Source: Sphingobium sp. AS12 (lineage in GTDB: Bacteria > Pseudomonadota > Alphaproteobacteria > Sphingomonadales > Sphingomonadaceae). Taken from it: 64,000 nucleotides of DNA. Position 1 is the first letter of the stretch. Each line of letters begins with the position of its first letter. The translations under genes and the position numbers were made by a program. This document shows positions 43,360-52,249 of this stretch, one piece after another. The notes beneath the pieces were generated by a model. It did no database searches, was not told where the DNA came from, and saw only the letters and a program-made list of their open reading frames with translations. The stretch spans positions 1-64,000 of the forward strand of contig NZ_JAHRGM010000016.1 of assembly GCF_019097845.1 (NCBI RefSeq), written 5' to 3'.

Positions 43360-44780
43360 TGCATGAGATCGCACAGATCCCATGGGGCGTGAGCCTCGCT
43401 TATCTGGCCGCGGGCGTCCTGTTCATCCTGGCGCTGCGCGGGCTTTCCAGCCCGGCGACCAGCCGTCGCGGCAACCGTATGGGCATGATCGGCATGGCGA
43501 TCGCCGTGGGGACCACGCTTTACACCCATGATGTGGTGAGCCTGCCCGAAATCATCGGTGCTATCGTGATCGGCGGTGGCATCGGCTTCATCATCGCACG
43601 GCGGATCGCGATGACCGACATGCCGCAGCTGGTGGCGGCGTTCCACAGCCTTGTCGGCATGGCCGCGGTGCTGGTGGGTGCGGCAGCCTATCTCAATCCG
43701 GGCGCGTTCGGGATTCTCGATGCCGCGACCGGCGAAATCCACAATGCCAGCCGCATCGAAATGGGGCTGGGCGTGGCGATCGGCGCGATCACCTTCTCCG
43801 GCTCGATCATCGCCTTCCTGAAACTCAACGGCAATATGTCGGGCAAGCCGATCATGCTGCCGGGGCGCCACCTGATCAACCTGGGCACGCTGGCCGCGAT
43901 CCTGGGGCTGATCGGCTATTTCGTGACCGATCAAAGCCCGTGGGTATTCTGGACCGTGACGGCGCTGAGCTTCATCATCGGTTTCCTGCTGATCATTCCG
44001 ATCGGAGGGGCGGACATGCCGGTCGTGGTGTCGATGCTCAACAGCTATTCGGGCTGGGCCGCCGCGGCGATGGGTTTCACGCTGGGCAACAGCGCTATGA
44101 TCATCACCGGCGCGCTGGTGGGTTCGTCGGGCGCGATCCTGAGCTACATCATGTGCAAGGCGATGAACCGCAGCTTCATCAGCGTGATCGCGGGCGGCTT
44201 TGGTGCCGATGCAGGACCGGCGGGGGCAGGTGGGCCGGTGATCGACCGCGCCTACAAGCGCGGGTCGGCGGAAGATGCGGCGTTCCTGATGAAGCAGGCC
44301 GACAGCGTCATCATCGTGCCGGGTTACGGCATGGCGGTGAGCCAGGCGCAGCACGCGCTGCGCGAGATGGGCGACCTGCTCAAGGCCGAGGGCGTGAAGG
44401 TCAAATATGCGATCCACCCCGTGGCGGGCCGTATGCCGGGCCATATGAACGTGCTGCTGGCCGAAGCGAACGTGTCCTATGACGAGGTGTTTGAGCTGGA
44501 GGATATCAACAGCGAGTTCAGCCAGGCCGACGTTGCTTTCGTCATCGGCGCGAACGACGTGACCAACCCGGCGGCCAAGACCGACAAATCGTCGCCCATT
44601 TACGGGATGCCGATTCTGGACGTGGCCAATGCCAAGTCGGTGCTGTTCGTGAAGCGCTCCATGGGCGGGGCTGGCTATGCTGGCGTCGACAATGAAGTGT
44701 TCTATATGGACAACACCATGATGCTGCTGGCGGACGCCAAGAAGATGGTCGAGGAAATCGTCAAAGGGCTGGCGCACTAA
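43359..44780 (+). CDS. pntB: NAD(P) transhydrogenase, beta subunit
   Basis: The 473-residue protein has nine or so membrane helices in its N-terminal part (LVAAFHSLVGMAAVLVGAAAY with channel His, GADMPVVVSMLNSYSGWAAAA) and a C-terminal NADP-binding domain III with VPGYGMAVSQAQHALREM, HPVAGRMPGHMNVLLAEA, FVIGANDVTNPAA and VLFVKRSMGGAGYAGVDN. It completes the Pnt complex. ATG 43359 overlaps the pntAB stop; a GTG three bases earlier is the alternative. Confidence 0.95.
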   Translation: MHEIAQIPWGVSLAYLAAGVLFILALRGLSSPATSRRGNRMGMIGMAIAVGTTLYTHDVVSLPEIIGAIVIGGGIGFIIARRIAMTDMPQLVAAFHSLVGMAAVLVGAAAYLNPGAFGILDAATGEIHNASRIEMGLGVAIGAITFSGSIIAFLKLNGNMSGKPIMLPGRHLINLGTLAAILGLIGYFVTDQSPWVFWTVTALSFIIGFLLIIPIGGADMPVVVSMLNSYSGWAAAAMGFTLGNSAMIITGALVGSSGAILSYIMCKAMNRSFISVIAGGFGADAGPAGAGGPVIDRAYKRGSAEDAAFLMKQADSVIIVPGYGMAVSQAQHALREMGDLLKAEGVKVKYAIHPVAGRMPGHMNVLLAEANVSYDEVFELEDINSEFSQADVAFVIGANDVTNPAAKTDKSSPIYGMPILDVANAKSVLFVKRSMGGAGYAGVDNEVFYMDNTMMLLADAKKMVEEIVKGLAH

Positions 44781-44812
44781 GCGCTTGCCCCTTGACGGCC
44801 AAATCCCTTAGG

Positions 44813-44953
44813 CCGTTCGTCCCCCGCCTTCGCGGGGGCAGGGTCTGAGTAGCCATTGAGCGAAGTCGAAATGGCGTATCGAAGGATTATGCGCTGTGCA
44901 TGATGCTTCGATACGAGCCTTCGACAAGCTCAGTCTCTACTCAGCACGAACGG
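44813..44953. repeat. Palindromic repeat, family A with an extra small hairpin
   Basis: It runs from CCGTTCGT to CAGCACGAACGG and contains CCCCCGCCTTCGCGGGGG near the left end and paired GAGCGAAGTCG / CGACAAGCTC segments. It fills the gap between pntB and the racemase-like gene. Confidence 0.82.
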
Positions 44954-44971
44954 ATGAGGTGATTTCACATT

Positions 44972-45661
44972 ATGCACAAACTTGGTCTGATCGGCGGTCT
45001 TAGCTGGACGTCCACCGCCCGCTATTATGAGATCATCAACCAGGCGGTGCATCGCGCGCGCGGCGGGCAGCATAGCGCGCCGCTGCTGATCGAGAGCCTG
45101 GATTTTGCTACTGTTGCGGCCTGCACCACCGACGAGGAGTGGGACAGCGCGGCAGGCGTGCTGATCGAGGCTGCGCGGCGGCTGGAGACGGCGGGCGCGG
45201 GGGCGCTGCTGATCTGCGCCAATTCGATGCACCGCGTCTATGACCGGGTGCAGGGCGCGGTGAACGTCCCCATCCTCCATATCGCCGAGCGGGTCGGCAA
45301 GAAGATGCAGGCCGACGGCGTGGAGAAAGCCGCATTGATCGGTACGCGCAACGTCATGACCGAAAAATTCTATCGCCAGCGGCTGGTGGCCCATGGCGTG
45401 TCTTTGCTGCCTGCCGACATGGAACTGGCCGACCGGATCGACCGCATCGTCTATGACGAACTGACCGTCGGCAAGATCAGCCGTGAATCCGAACGCTATA
45501 TGAAATCGGAAATGACCGACATCGCCAAGCAGGATGTGCAGGCGGTGGTGCTGGCCTGCACCGAGCTGGAACTGATCGTCGATGTGAAGGCCAATGTGCT
45601 GCCGATTTACGACTGCACATCGATCCATGCGAAGGCCGGGGTCGATTTCATTCTGGGATAA
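44972..45661 (+). CDS. Aspartate/glutamate racemase family protein
   Basis: The 229-residue protein shows LGLIGGLSWTSTARYYEIIN, the first active-site region LLICANSMHRV (residues 80-89) and the second LACTELELI with Cys196. In this superfamily the first acid/base is a Cys or, in the YgeA branch, a Thr just before the Asn; here that residue is Ala83. Cys82 is next to it. Activity as a two-base racemase is therefore doubtful, although the second cysteine and His87 are kept. The gene follows a repeat and stands alone. Confidence 0.88.
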   Translation: MHKLGLIGGLSWTSTARYYEIINQAVHRARGGQHSAPLLIESLDFATVAACTTDEEWDSAAGVLIEAARRLETAGAGALLICANSMHRVYDRVQGAVNVPILHIAERVGKKMQADGVEKAALIGTRNVMTEKFYRQRLVAHGVSLLPADMELADRIDRIVYDELTVGKISRESERYMKSEMTDIAKQDVQAVVLACTELELIVDVKANVLPIYDCTSIHAKAGVDFILG

Positions 45662-45672
45662 GCAAAAGACAT

Positions 45673-46050
45673 TCAGGCAGGCAGGCTGCCATCTTCGAAC
45701 AGCCAGGCCATGGCTTGGTCTGTGTCGGTAAAGGTCTGCACATGAGGCTGGGGCAGGGCGCGCTTGGCTTGTAGCTTGTTCAATGTCGAGCCGACGACGA
45801 TCGCATAACGCCCCTTGTTTTCGGCCATGATCATGTTGAAAAATGCGCCAAAGGCTTCACTGATCTCAGCAGATTGCACCGGAAAGTGGCGGCAGTCGGC
45901 CAGGACGCGATAGTTCTGGATGGTGCTGCGGATGGTCGTGTGCCGTTTTGTAAATTCAGATTCGAAGGCGCGAAATTCCGTAAGAGACCAATAATCCGCT
46001 TGCACCAGACGCATCAGATTCCTGTCAGGATCATAGGAAAAATCAAACAT
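45673..46050 (-). CDS. STAS/SpoIIAA-like small protein
   Basis: The 125-residue protein has no signal peptide and alternates strands and helices (LMRLVQADYWSLTEFRAFE, YRVLADCRHF, YAIVVGSTLNKLQA, VQTFTDTDQAMAWLFE), a pattern seen in STAS-type SpoIIAA-like proteins where the final FxxxxxAxxWL helix is typical. The role is unknown. The codons are less GC-rich than in neighbours. The upstream region is AT-rich and probably carries its promoter. It converges on the racemase-like gene. Confidence 0.65.
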   Translation of the reverse strand: MFDFSYDPDRNLMRLVQADYWSLTEFRAFESEFTKRHTTIRSTIQNYRVLADCRHFPVQSAEISEAFGAFFNMIMAENKGRYAIVVGSTLNKLQAKRALPQPHVQTFTDTDQAMAWLFEDGSLPA

Positions 46051-46182
46051 CGTCCCCTCGCATTTTACATCATATTATGTCCTTCATATAACATCTGTGT
46101 GTGAGCAGGTGTAGAAGGCCGGACCGAAATAGGCCCGATCTGTCGATTTGTTCCGGTCGAGACAGATCGGCCACAACAGACC

Positions 46183-46599
46183 TTAACGCACCGCCGTCCA
46201 TGTCTGGGTCTTGCAGAAGAAGGCGATGCAGCCCTGGACTTTCAGGGTGCCATTGGGATTACGGCTGATTTTCGACGTGTAGCTCTTGCCGCTTTCCGGG
46301 TCGTAGATCGTTCCCTTCCAGATGCTCCCCGCATCGGAAAATCCGGTCAACAGGGGCAGGCCCAGCAAAGGACGGGAACGCAGAGCGGGGTCCGCATTTT
46401 CCACGTCGGTATTCGGGCGGCCCGGCGTGGGCTTGAGGATCTTTTCGATTTTACCACACAGGCTTTTGCCGCAGGGGGCGATCTGGACGATCGCCTTGGC
46501 ATCGACCGTGGCCCAGCGACCGGTGACCGGTTGTGCGGCATGAGCGGGCAGGGCGATCGCCGTGGTCAGGGCGGCGAGGGTAAGGCTTGCAGCTTTCAT
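46183..46599 (-). CDS. DUF2147 exported protein
   Basis: The 138-residue protein has a signal peptide ending AHAA and a DUF2147-type beta-rich domain: VTGRWATVDAKAIVQIAPCGKSLCGKI, LLTGFSDAGSIWKGTIYDPESGKSY and LKVQGCIAFFCKTQTWTAV. Paired cysteines in each half probably form disulphides in the periplasm. ATG 46597-46599 is the start of the signal peptide. The function of DUF2147 proteins is not established. Confidence 0.85.
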   Translation of the reverse strand: MKAASLTLAALTTAIALPAHAAQPVTGRWATVDAKAIVQIAPCGKSLCGKIEKILKPTPGRPNTDVENADPALRSRPLLGLPLLTGFSDAGSIWKGTIYDPESGKSYTSKISRNPNGTLKVQGCIAFFCKTQTWTAVR

Positions 46600-46730
46600 G
46601 CGATCCGTTTCTCCATGTCTTTTGTGGAAGGATAAGCCGCAAATGACGACGCCCGCCACCGCCTTTTTGGGCGGAAGCGGGCGTATTGGGTCAGAACGCT
46701 ACGGCGGCGGGCCGTGGCGCGCTGAAATTT
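46600..46730. other. Short gap with a forked hairpin
   Basis: ACGCCCGC and GCGGGCGT near 46650-46690 enclose a second CCGCC/GGCGG hairpin. It lies downstream of tadC and may terminate the pilus operon, though no clear T run follows. Confidence 0.45.
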
Positions 46731-47720
46731 TCAGAAGGCCGTGCTGATCGAACAGGCCGCTGGACCCAGGATGACGACGAACAGCGTCGGTAGAATGAAG
46801 AGAATCAGCGGCACGGTCATGATCGCAGGCAGGCGGGCAGCCTTTTCCTCGGCGCGCATCATGCGTTCGTGGCGGAATTCGGCCGACAGAACGCGCAGCG
46901 CCGAGGCAAGCGGGGTGCCGTATTTTTCGGTCTGGATCATGGTAGTGACCACGCCCTTGACCGCGTCCAGCTTGACGCGGGTGGCGAGATTTTCAAAAGC
47001 CATGCGCCGTTCGGTCAGGAAGCTGAGTTCAATCGCGGTCAGCTGAAATTCGTCGCCCAGTTCGGGATAGGCCTTGCCCAGTTCGCGCGCGACCCGGTTG
47101 AAGGCAGCGTCGACGGTCAGGCCGGCTTCGGCGCAGATGACCAGCAGGTCGAGCGCGTCGGGCAGCCCCTTGCGGATCGCGGCGGAGCGCTTCTGCACCT
47201 TGTTGTCGATGAAGATGTCGGGTGCTTTATAGGAGAGCAGCAGCGCGACCGCGAAGGCGAAGAAGCGCTTCATCGGACCCCATTCTGGCTCAATGCCAAC
47301 GCCATAGAGCAGCAACGCTGCGCCGCCGCCAATGACGATCGGCATGATCATGCGGCCGAAGATGACGGCGACGGCCATATCCTTGGACCGGATACCGGCC
47401 TGCGCCAAGCGGATCTGTGCGTCCTTGAGCTGATCGTCCTGCAAAACCTTCAGGCTCGACAGGAAGGACCGCATATGATCGGTCGTCTGGTTGCGCTGGA
47501 CCAGCTTGGCGCGGCGCTTGGCGGTCGAGGCGGTGATGCCCGCCTTCAATTGTTCGCGCCGGTCGTTCAGCGCCTTGACCCGCTTGGCCATCGGATCGCG
47601 CACGGTCATGATCGCATAGAGAGCGAACAGCATCGCGAGAGTCGCGAGGGCCGCGAGCAGCGTGCCGAAATCGGTGGCGGTCATGCCGAAAAGCGTGCCG
47701 GCAGGGGTAGGGGCGTCCAT
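46731..47720 (-). CDS. tadC: Tad pilus inner-membrane protein TadC
   Basis: The 329-residue GspF-domain protein has membrane segments at the N-terminus (FGTLLAALATLAMLFALYAIM), in the middle and at the C-terminus, and the T2SSF helices GLPDALDLLVICAEAGLTVDAAFNRVARELG and IQTEKYGTPLASALRVLSAEFRHERM. It forms the platform for the Flp/Tad pilus together with TadB. It is the last gene of the cluster, 15 bp after tadB. Confidence 0.93.
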   Translation of the reverse strand: MDAPTPAGTLFGMTATDFGTLLAALATLAMLFALYAIMTVRDPMAKRVKALNDRREQLKAGITASTAKRRAKLVQRNQTTDHMRSFLSSLKVLQDDQLKDAQIRLAQAGIRSKDMAVAVIFGRMIMPIVIGGGAALLLYGVGIEPEWGPMKRFFAFAVALLLSYKAPDIFIDNKVQKRSAAIRKGLPDALDLLVICAEAGLTVDAAFNRVARELGKAYPELGDEFQLTAIELSFLTERRMAFENLATRVKLDAVKGVVTTMIQTEKYGTPLASALRVLSAEFRHERMMRAEEKAARLPAIMTVPLILFILPTLFVVILGPAACSISTAF

Positions 47721-47735
47721 GTCTCTTATCCCCGA

Positions 47736-48734
47736 TCAGATTTCAAAATTGACCATCTGGGCCATGATGAAGGCGCCGATGCCCATCCAGCACATACCCC
47801 CGATGCCGATCACCTGCATCAGCGAAAGCCCGAAAATGCCCGCCGGATCGGGCGTGAAGAAGGGGCTCATATAGTTGAAGTTGATGTAGCAGATCATGAA
47901 GAACACAAGGAAAGGCAGGCAGCCGATGATGTAAGCGGACGCCTTTGATTCCGACGACATGGCGCGAATCTTGAGTTTCATCTGCGCACGCTGGCGCAAC
48001 ACGGTGGCCAGGTTCGACAGGGTTTCGGCCAGGTTGCCGCCGGTTTCCCGCTGGATCGCCAGGGTAATGACGAAGAACTGGAATTCGGGTGTGCCGAGGC
48101 GATCGGCGGTTTCCTGAAGCGCCTGCTCCATCGTCTTGCCGATCTTGATCCGTTCCGTGATCAGCTTGAATTCCTCACCCACTGGTCCTGGAATTTCGCT
48201 CGACACGATACCCAGCGTTTCAGCGATGGGCAGGCCGGAGCGCAGGCCGCGCGTCAGCAGTTCGAGCGCGTCGGGGAATTTGGCGTTGAAGCGGTTGATC
48301 CGCTGCTTGATCAGGCGGCTGACCCACCAGTGCGGCAGAAACAGACCGGCGGCCAGACCGACCATGATGGCCATCAGGAACGGAAAGCCGCGCACCATCA
48401 GCAACGCCGACAGCATCAGGAATACGCCCGCGCTGGCGGTCATATATTGGCTGAGCGTCCATTTCTTGCCGGTCATCCTGATCCGCTTGGTCAGATTTTC
48501 CGGGTTGGGGATGAGCGACACCAGCATCTTGGCTTCGACGCCGGTCGCGCGGTTGGAAATGGCCTTGCGCATCCGCGCTTCGAGCAGGGCTTCGGCCGAT
48601 TCGCTGTGACGGCCGCGGATCATCGCAACCCGGCGCTTGCGCGCTGTTTCCGGCGATGGACCGGCAAAGGCTATGATCGCCACCCCAAGGATGGTCGCCA
48701 CCAGCACCGTTATCAGGATGAAATTGCCGTCCAT
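47736..48734 (-). CDS. tadB: Tad pilus inner-membrane protein TadB
   Basis: The 332-residue GspF-domain protein has an N-terminal helix (ILITVLVATILGVAIIAFAG), a pair of central helices, and FPDALELLTRGLRSGLPIAETLGIVSSEIPGPVGEEFKLI with LAIQRETGGNLAETLSNLATVLRQR, typical of TadB/CpaG. It partners TadC as the pilus platform that an ATPase would drive. The gene directly upstream is cpaE, with only 53 bp between, where cpaF is normally found. Confidence 0.93.
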   Translation of the reverse strand: MDGNFILITVLVATILGVAIIAFAGPSPETARKRRVAMIRGRHSESAEALLEARMRKAISNRATGVEAKMLVSLIPNPENLTKRIRMTGKKWTLSQYMTASAGVFLMLSALLMVRGFPFLMAIMVGLAAGLFLPHWWVSRLIKQRINRFNAKFPDALELLTRGLRSGLPIAETLGIVSSEIPGPVGEEFKLITERIKIGKTMEQALQETADRLGTPEFQFFVITLAIQRETGGNLAETLSNLATVLRQRAQMKLKIRAMSSESKASAYIIGCLPFLVFFMICYINFNYMSPFFTPDPAGIFGLSLMQVIGIGGMCWMGIGAFIMAQMVNFEI

Positions 48735-48760
48735 CTGTTCGCCCGTTCCCCAGTCAACGC

Positions 48761-48780
48761 CGCCGCCCGGTCAGGCGGCG
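48761..48780. repeat. Hairpin at the site where cpaF is expected
   Basis: CGCCGCC and GGCGGCG form a 7-bp stem with a 6-base loop in the cpaE-tadB gap. It has no T tract. Confidence 0.6.
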
Positions 48781-48787
48781 TGCGCGG

Positions 48788-50080
48788 TCAATCTTCCAGT
48801 GCGGCTATCTTAGCCTTGCGGCGCGACGGGATCATGTTGCGGAAATCGCCGATCTTGCCGAGCAGGGAGTCGCCCTTTTTGCGCGCCGCAGCACTATCGG
48901 GTGCGGCTTCGGCATCTGCCGCGCCCAGCACCTGGTCGAGCAGGGCGGTGCAGGCAGCGCCGACCTTGCTGCCCTTGGCAGTTTCCGCCAGCGTTTTGCC
49001 GAGCTTCGCCGCCTGTGAGCCGATGCGCAGGTCGAACGGGATGAGGACATCGACCTTACGCTCGATCGACGTCTCGAAATCCTTGCGGCTGATTTCGGGC
49101 GAGCCGGGATGGACGCGGTTGGCGACCACCAGCACGCGCGATTGCGGCGCATTGCTCTTGAGCCAGGACAGGATGCGGATAGTGTCGCGTGCCGCCGCCA
49201 GCGTCAGTTCGGTGACGACCAAAGTCACATGGGCGTCAGTCATCAGATGCGGATGCTGGATCAGCATGTTGCGCGGCAGATCGACGACGCTGCATTCAAA
49301 CACCTGCCGGAATTCTTCCAGCAGTTGGTAGAAAGCACCGCCATCGGTCAGCATCGGCTGGCTGATCGGCGCTTCGGCGGACAGGATCGCCAGCGTGTCA
49401 CTCGCCCGCACCATGGCGCGTTCGATGAACAGACCGTCGATGCGGCTGGGATTGTCGATTGCGTCGGTCAGGCCACGGCCCGGTTCCAGATCCATCGCCA
49501 GCGCATTGGTGCCGAAATGGACGTCCAGGTCGAGCAAGGCGGTCGGGCGCTTCTTCTTTTCCGACAGCATCCATGCCAGCGAGGTGGCGATGCTGGACGC
49601 GCCCACGCCGCCGCGTGTGCCGATAACCGCGACGGTCATGTGCGGACGTTCGGGCGCGGCGTCGCGCGGGGCCATGAACACGGCCTGTGCATTGGCCAGC
49701 GCATCGCGCAGCTGGTCCGCGCCAAATGGCTTGAGCAGATAATCCTGAATGCCGCTGGCAACCAGATCGCGATAGAGGCGCACGTCATTGACCTGCCCAG
49801 CCGCGATGACGACGGTGCCAGGCTCGCACACTTCGGCCAGGCTGTTAATGTCGTTGAGCGGATCGCCGCTTTCGGACATATCGACGAACAGGATTTGGGG
49901 CGACGCGGTGATCGACAGGCTCTGGACCGCATTGCGCATCCCGCCCTTGTTCACCTTTTCCGGTGCCCAGCCCAGTTCGGAACAGACCGACCGGACCAGA
50001 TCATAGCTATGATCATCGCACACGAAGGCGTGAAAGGGATCACGCGGCCCAGCGAAGCCGGGTTTCCATGGGGCGTTCAT
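48788..50080 (-). CDS. cpaE: Pilus assembly protein CpaE/TadZ
   Basis: The 430-residue protein has an N-terminal receiver-like domain (residues about 15-130) and a MinD/ParA-type ATPase domain starting VAVIGTRGGVGASSIATSLAW, with DLDVHFGTNALAMDLEPGRGLTDAI. The Walker A lacks the usual lysine before SS, as is common in CpaE. It localises the Tad machinery at the pole. It starts two bases after the cpaD stop. Confidence 0.93.
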   Translation of the reverse strand: MNAPWKPGFAGPRDPFHAFVCDDHSYDLVRSVCSELGWAPEKVNKGGMRNAVQSLSITASPQILFVDMSESGDPLNDINSLAEVCEPGTVVIAAGQVNDVRLYRDLVASGIQDYLLKPFGADQLRDALANAQAVFMAPRDAAPERPHMTVAVIGTRGGVGASSIATSLAWMLSEKKKRPTALLDLDVHFGTNALAMDLEPGRGLTDAIDNPSRIDGLFIERAMVRASDTLAILSAEAPISQPMLTDGGAFYQLLEEFRQVFECSVVDLPRNMLIQHPHLMTDAHVTLVVTELTLAAARDTIRILSWLKSNAPQSRVLVVANRVHPGSPEISRKDFETSIERKVDVLIPFDLRIGSQAAKLGKTLAETAKGSKVGAACTALLDQVLGAADAEAAPDSAAARKKGDSLLGKIGDFRNMIPSRRKAKIAALED

Positions 50081-50081
50081 A

Positions 50082-50726
50082 TCACTGGCCTCCCGCTGTC
50101 ATTTGCTTGAGATCGCCAGCACCCGTCGGCGGCTTGTCGCGATAGGTGGAAATGGCGCGGTTCGACGTGGCCGTGCGCAAATTGCTGTCGGTGCCCTGAC
50201 CCCGGACGAGATCTTCGGGATTGGCGACCATCGCGGCCAGATTGCTGTTGGTGCCGCAGCCGAAATTGGATGTGGTGCCCAGGCTCATGTCAGTTTCCTG
50301 CTTGCTGCTCCAGTCGGGGCAGCCCGGCACGCTGGCGGTTGCGCGGCGCACGATCAGGCGGACGCTGCCCTGCGGCGCGTCGCCAGCGGCAGCCGAGCTG
50401 TCCTCTGCAACCAGCAGGCCGTGGCGGGCGACGATATCGGCGATACCGTCACGCAGGCCGGGGCTGTAATAGCCCGCGTCCGTGACGATCGCGACCTGAT
50501 CACCATAGCCAAGGCCGATCGAGGCGAACCAGTCGTTGAGGCGGCCCGCCTCATAGGCGGACAGCGAGTCGCCGCTGGCCTGCACGTCAAACGTGTAGGC
50601 GGCGTAGCTGACGACCGGCTGATGCACCGATTCGACGCTGCGGTTCGGGCTGTCGGTGACGCAGCCAGCGAGTGGCAGCGCCAGTATGGCGAGGGCCGTG
50701 AGGGTCTTGGCGGACAGATAGGTCAT
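50082..50726 (-). CDS. cpaD: Pilus assembly lipoprotein CpaD
   Basis: The 214-residue protein has a lipoprotein signal (LAILALPLAGC) and the CpaD pattern: YTFDVQASGDSLSAYEAGRLNDWFASIGLGYGD, VPGCPDWS, FGCGTNSNLAAMVANPEDLVRGQ and NRAISTYRDKPPTG. It assists assembly of the CpaC secretin in the outer membrane. ATG 50724-50726 begins the signal peptide. Position between cpaC and cpaE is standard. Confidence 0.94.
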   Translation of the reverse strand: MTYLSAKTLTALAILALPLAGCVTDSPNRSVESVHQPVVSYAAYTFDVQASGDSLSAYEAGRLNDWFASIGLGYGDQVAIVTDAGYYSPGLRDGIADIVARHGLLVAEDSSAAAGDAPQGSVRLIVRRATASVPGCPDWSSKQETDMSLGTTSNFGCGTNSNLAAMVANPEDLVRGQGTDSNLRTATSNRAISTYRDKPPTGAGDLKQMTAGGQ

Positions 50727-50742
50727 GTCTTTCGTCCTTCCG

Positions 50743-52248
50743 TCAGAAGCTGAAGCCGGGGGCGGCCTTGCCGGGCTTGCCCGACTTGGCGCCTGGCGTG
50801 GCGACCGGCACAGCGGCGGACGCCTGCGGGCCGGGGGTGACCGGCGTGGGTGATCCGGGGGCGCGGCGCGGCATTTCGCTGCGCTTGCCGCTGATCCCGT
50901 CATTGCCCTGCTGGAGCAGCAGCCCCTGGCCGACATTGGCGTTGCGGAAACCGTCGGTCGGCAGGCGCACGTCCGATGCGTTCATCGGCTTCACCAGATA
51001 GGGGGTGACGACGATGACCAACTCGCTTTCGCTGCGCTGGAACTGGCGCGACTTGAACAGACTGCCCAGGATCGGCAGGTTGCCGATGCCCGGCACCTTG
51101 TTGATGCCATTGCTGGTTTCATTGTTGAGCAGGCCCGCAATCATGAAGGCCTGACCCGAACCCAGCTCCACCGTGGTTTCGGCGGTGCGGCTTTTGAGCG
51201 CAGGGACGTTGGCGTTCAGCGTGAAATCAAGACTGGACACCGTCGGGCGGACCCGCAGAGAAATGCGGCCATCGGCCAGCACGGTTGGCGTGAAGGCCAG
51301 CTGCACGCCATATTGCTTGAATTCGATGCTGTTGCCCTGCGTGCCGTTGCTGACCGTGTAGGGATATTCGCCGCCTGCCAGGAAGCTGGCGGTTTCACCC
51401 GACAGCGCGGTCAGGTTGGGCTGCGCAAGCGTAGTGGCAAGGCCGCTCGATTCGGCCAAGTCCAGCGCACCGGCAATGTCCATGCCGAACAATCGGGCTA
51501 CGCCGCCGAGGCTATAGCTGCCATCGGTCGGGTTGTTGAACGTCCAGGTCTGGCTGCCGCCTGTGGTGGACTGCGTAACGAAGTCGCGCGTGCCCCCGCC
51601 GATACTGCCCAAAACCTTGCCGCCCGACATATCCATGCTGGAAAAATTGGTGCCGATCTTGTGACCGACATCCTTGGCGACTTCGGAAATCTTGACCTGG
51701 AGCATCACCTGCAAGGGCGTAGCCATGCGCAGGCGGCTGACCACGGTCGTTTCCTTGCCGACGAAGGCTTGCGTCAGGCGTTCGGCTTCGGCGGCATCTT
51801 CGGGTGCCTGGATCGTGCCGGTCAAAAGGACCATGCCGTTCATCTTGTTGACCGCGATGTTCGCGCCGGGCATCGCCAGGCGCAGCATGTCGTCGATGCT
51901 GGTCAGGTTGTTACCAACCCGAACCGTGCCGGAAAACAGCACCTTGCCATTGGGGGCGGTGGCGAACACAGTGGTTTCGCCCGCCTTCTTGGCGATCAGG
52001 TAGAGCTGGTTCTGCGAGCGGACATGGACGTCAACCACGTCGGGGTTGCCGATCACCACGTCAGACATCCTGTCCGACAGGTTGACGACGCGGCTGCCGC
52101 CGACCGACATCAATATCGCATTATCCTGCGCGCTGGACGGGGCGGCATTGAGCGCCGTTCCGGGGACTGTGGCCATGGCAAAGGCCAGGCCAAGCGCGAT
52201 CGCGGGTCCGGCGATCTTGCGCCCGGACAAGTGGAGCATCGACTTCAT
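50743..52248 (-). CDS. cpaC: Tad pilus secretin CpaC/RcpA
   Basis: The 501-residue protein has a signal peptide, a pilus-assembly N-terminal domain (RVVNLSDRMSDVVIGNPDVVDVHVRSQNQLYLIAKKAGETT), a BON-like stretch and the secretin domain with VMLQVKISEVAKDVG, GETASFLAGGEYPYTV, VQLAFTPTVLADGRISLRVRPTVSSLD and NKVPGIGNLPILGSLFKSR. It forms the outer-membrane channel for the pilus. The C-terminal 60 residues are Pro/Gly/Ala-rich. Confidence 0.95.
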   Translation of the reverse strand: MKSMLHLSGRKIAGPAIALGLAFAMATVPGTALNAAPSSAQDNAILMSVGGSRVVNLSDRMSDVVIGNPDVVDVHVRSQNQLYLIAKKAGETTVFATAPNGKVLFSGTVRVGNNLTSIDDMLRLAMPGANIAVNKMNGMVLLTGTIQAPEDAAEAERLTQAFVGKETTVVSRLRMATPLQVMLQVKISEVAKDVGHKIGTNFSSMDMSGGKVLGSIGGGTRDFVTQSTTGGSQTWTFNNPTDGSYSLGGVARLFGMDIAGALDLAESSGLATTLAQPNLTALSGETASFLAGGEYPYTVSNGTQGNSIEFKQYGVQLAFTPTVLADGRISLRVRPTVSSLDFTLNANVPALKSRTAETTVELGSGQAFMIAGLLNNETSNGINKVPGIGNLPILGSLFKSRQFQRSESELVIVVTPYLVKPMNASDVRLPTDGFRNANVGQGLLLQQGNDGISGKRSEMPRRAPGSPTPVTPGPQASAAVPVATPGAKSGKPGKAAPGFSF

Positions 52249-52249
52249 C

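Noticed and set aside
43158..44777. A 539-codon open frame on the minus strand
   Set aside because: It is antisense to pntB, very His/Arg/Asp-rich, with no recognisable protein.
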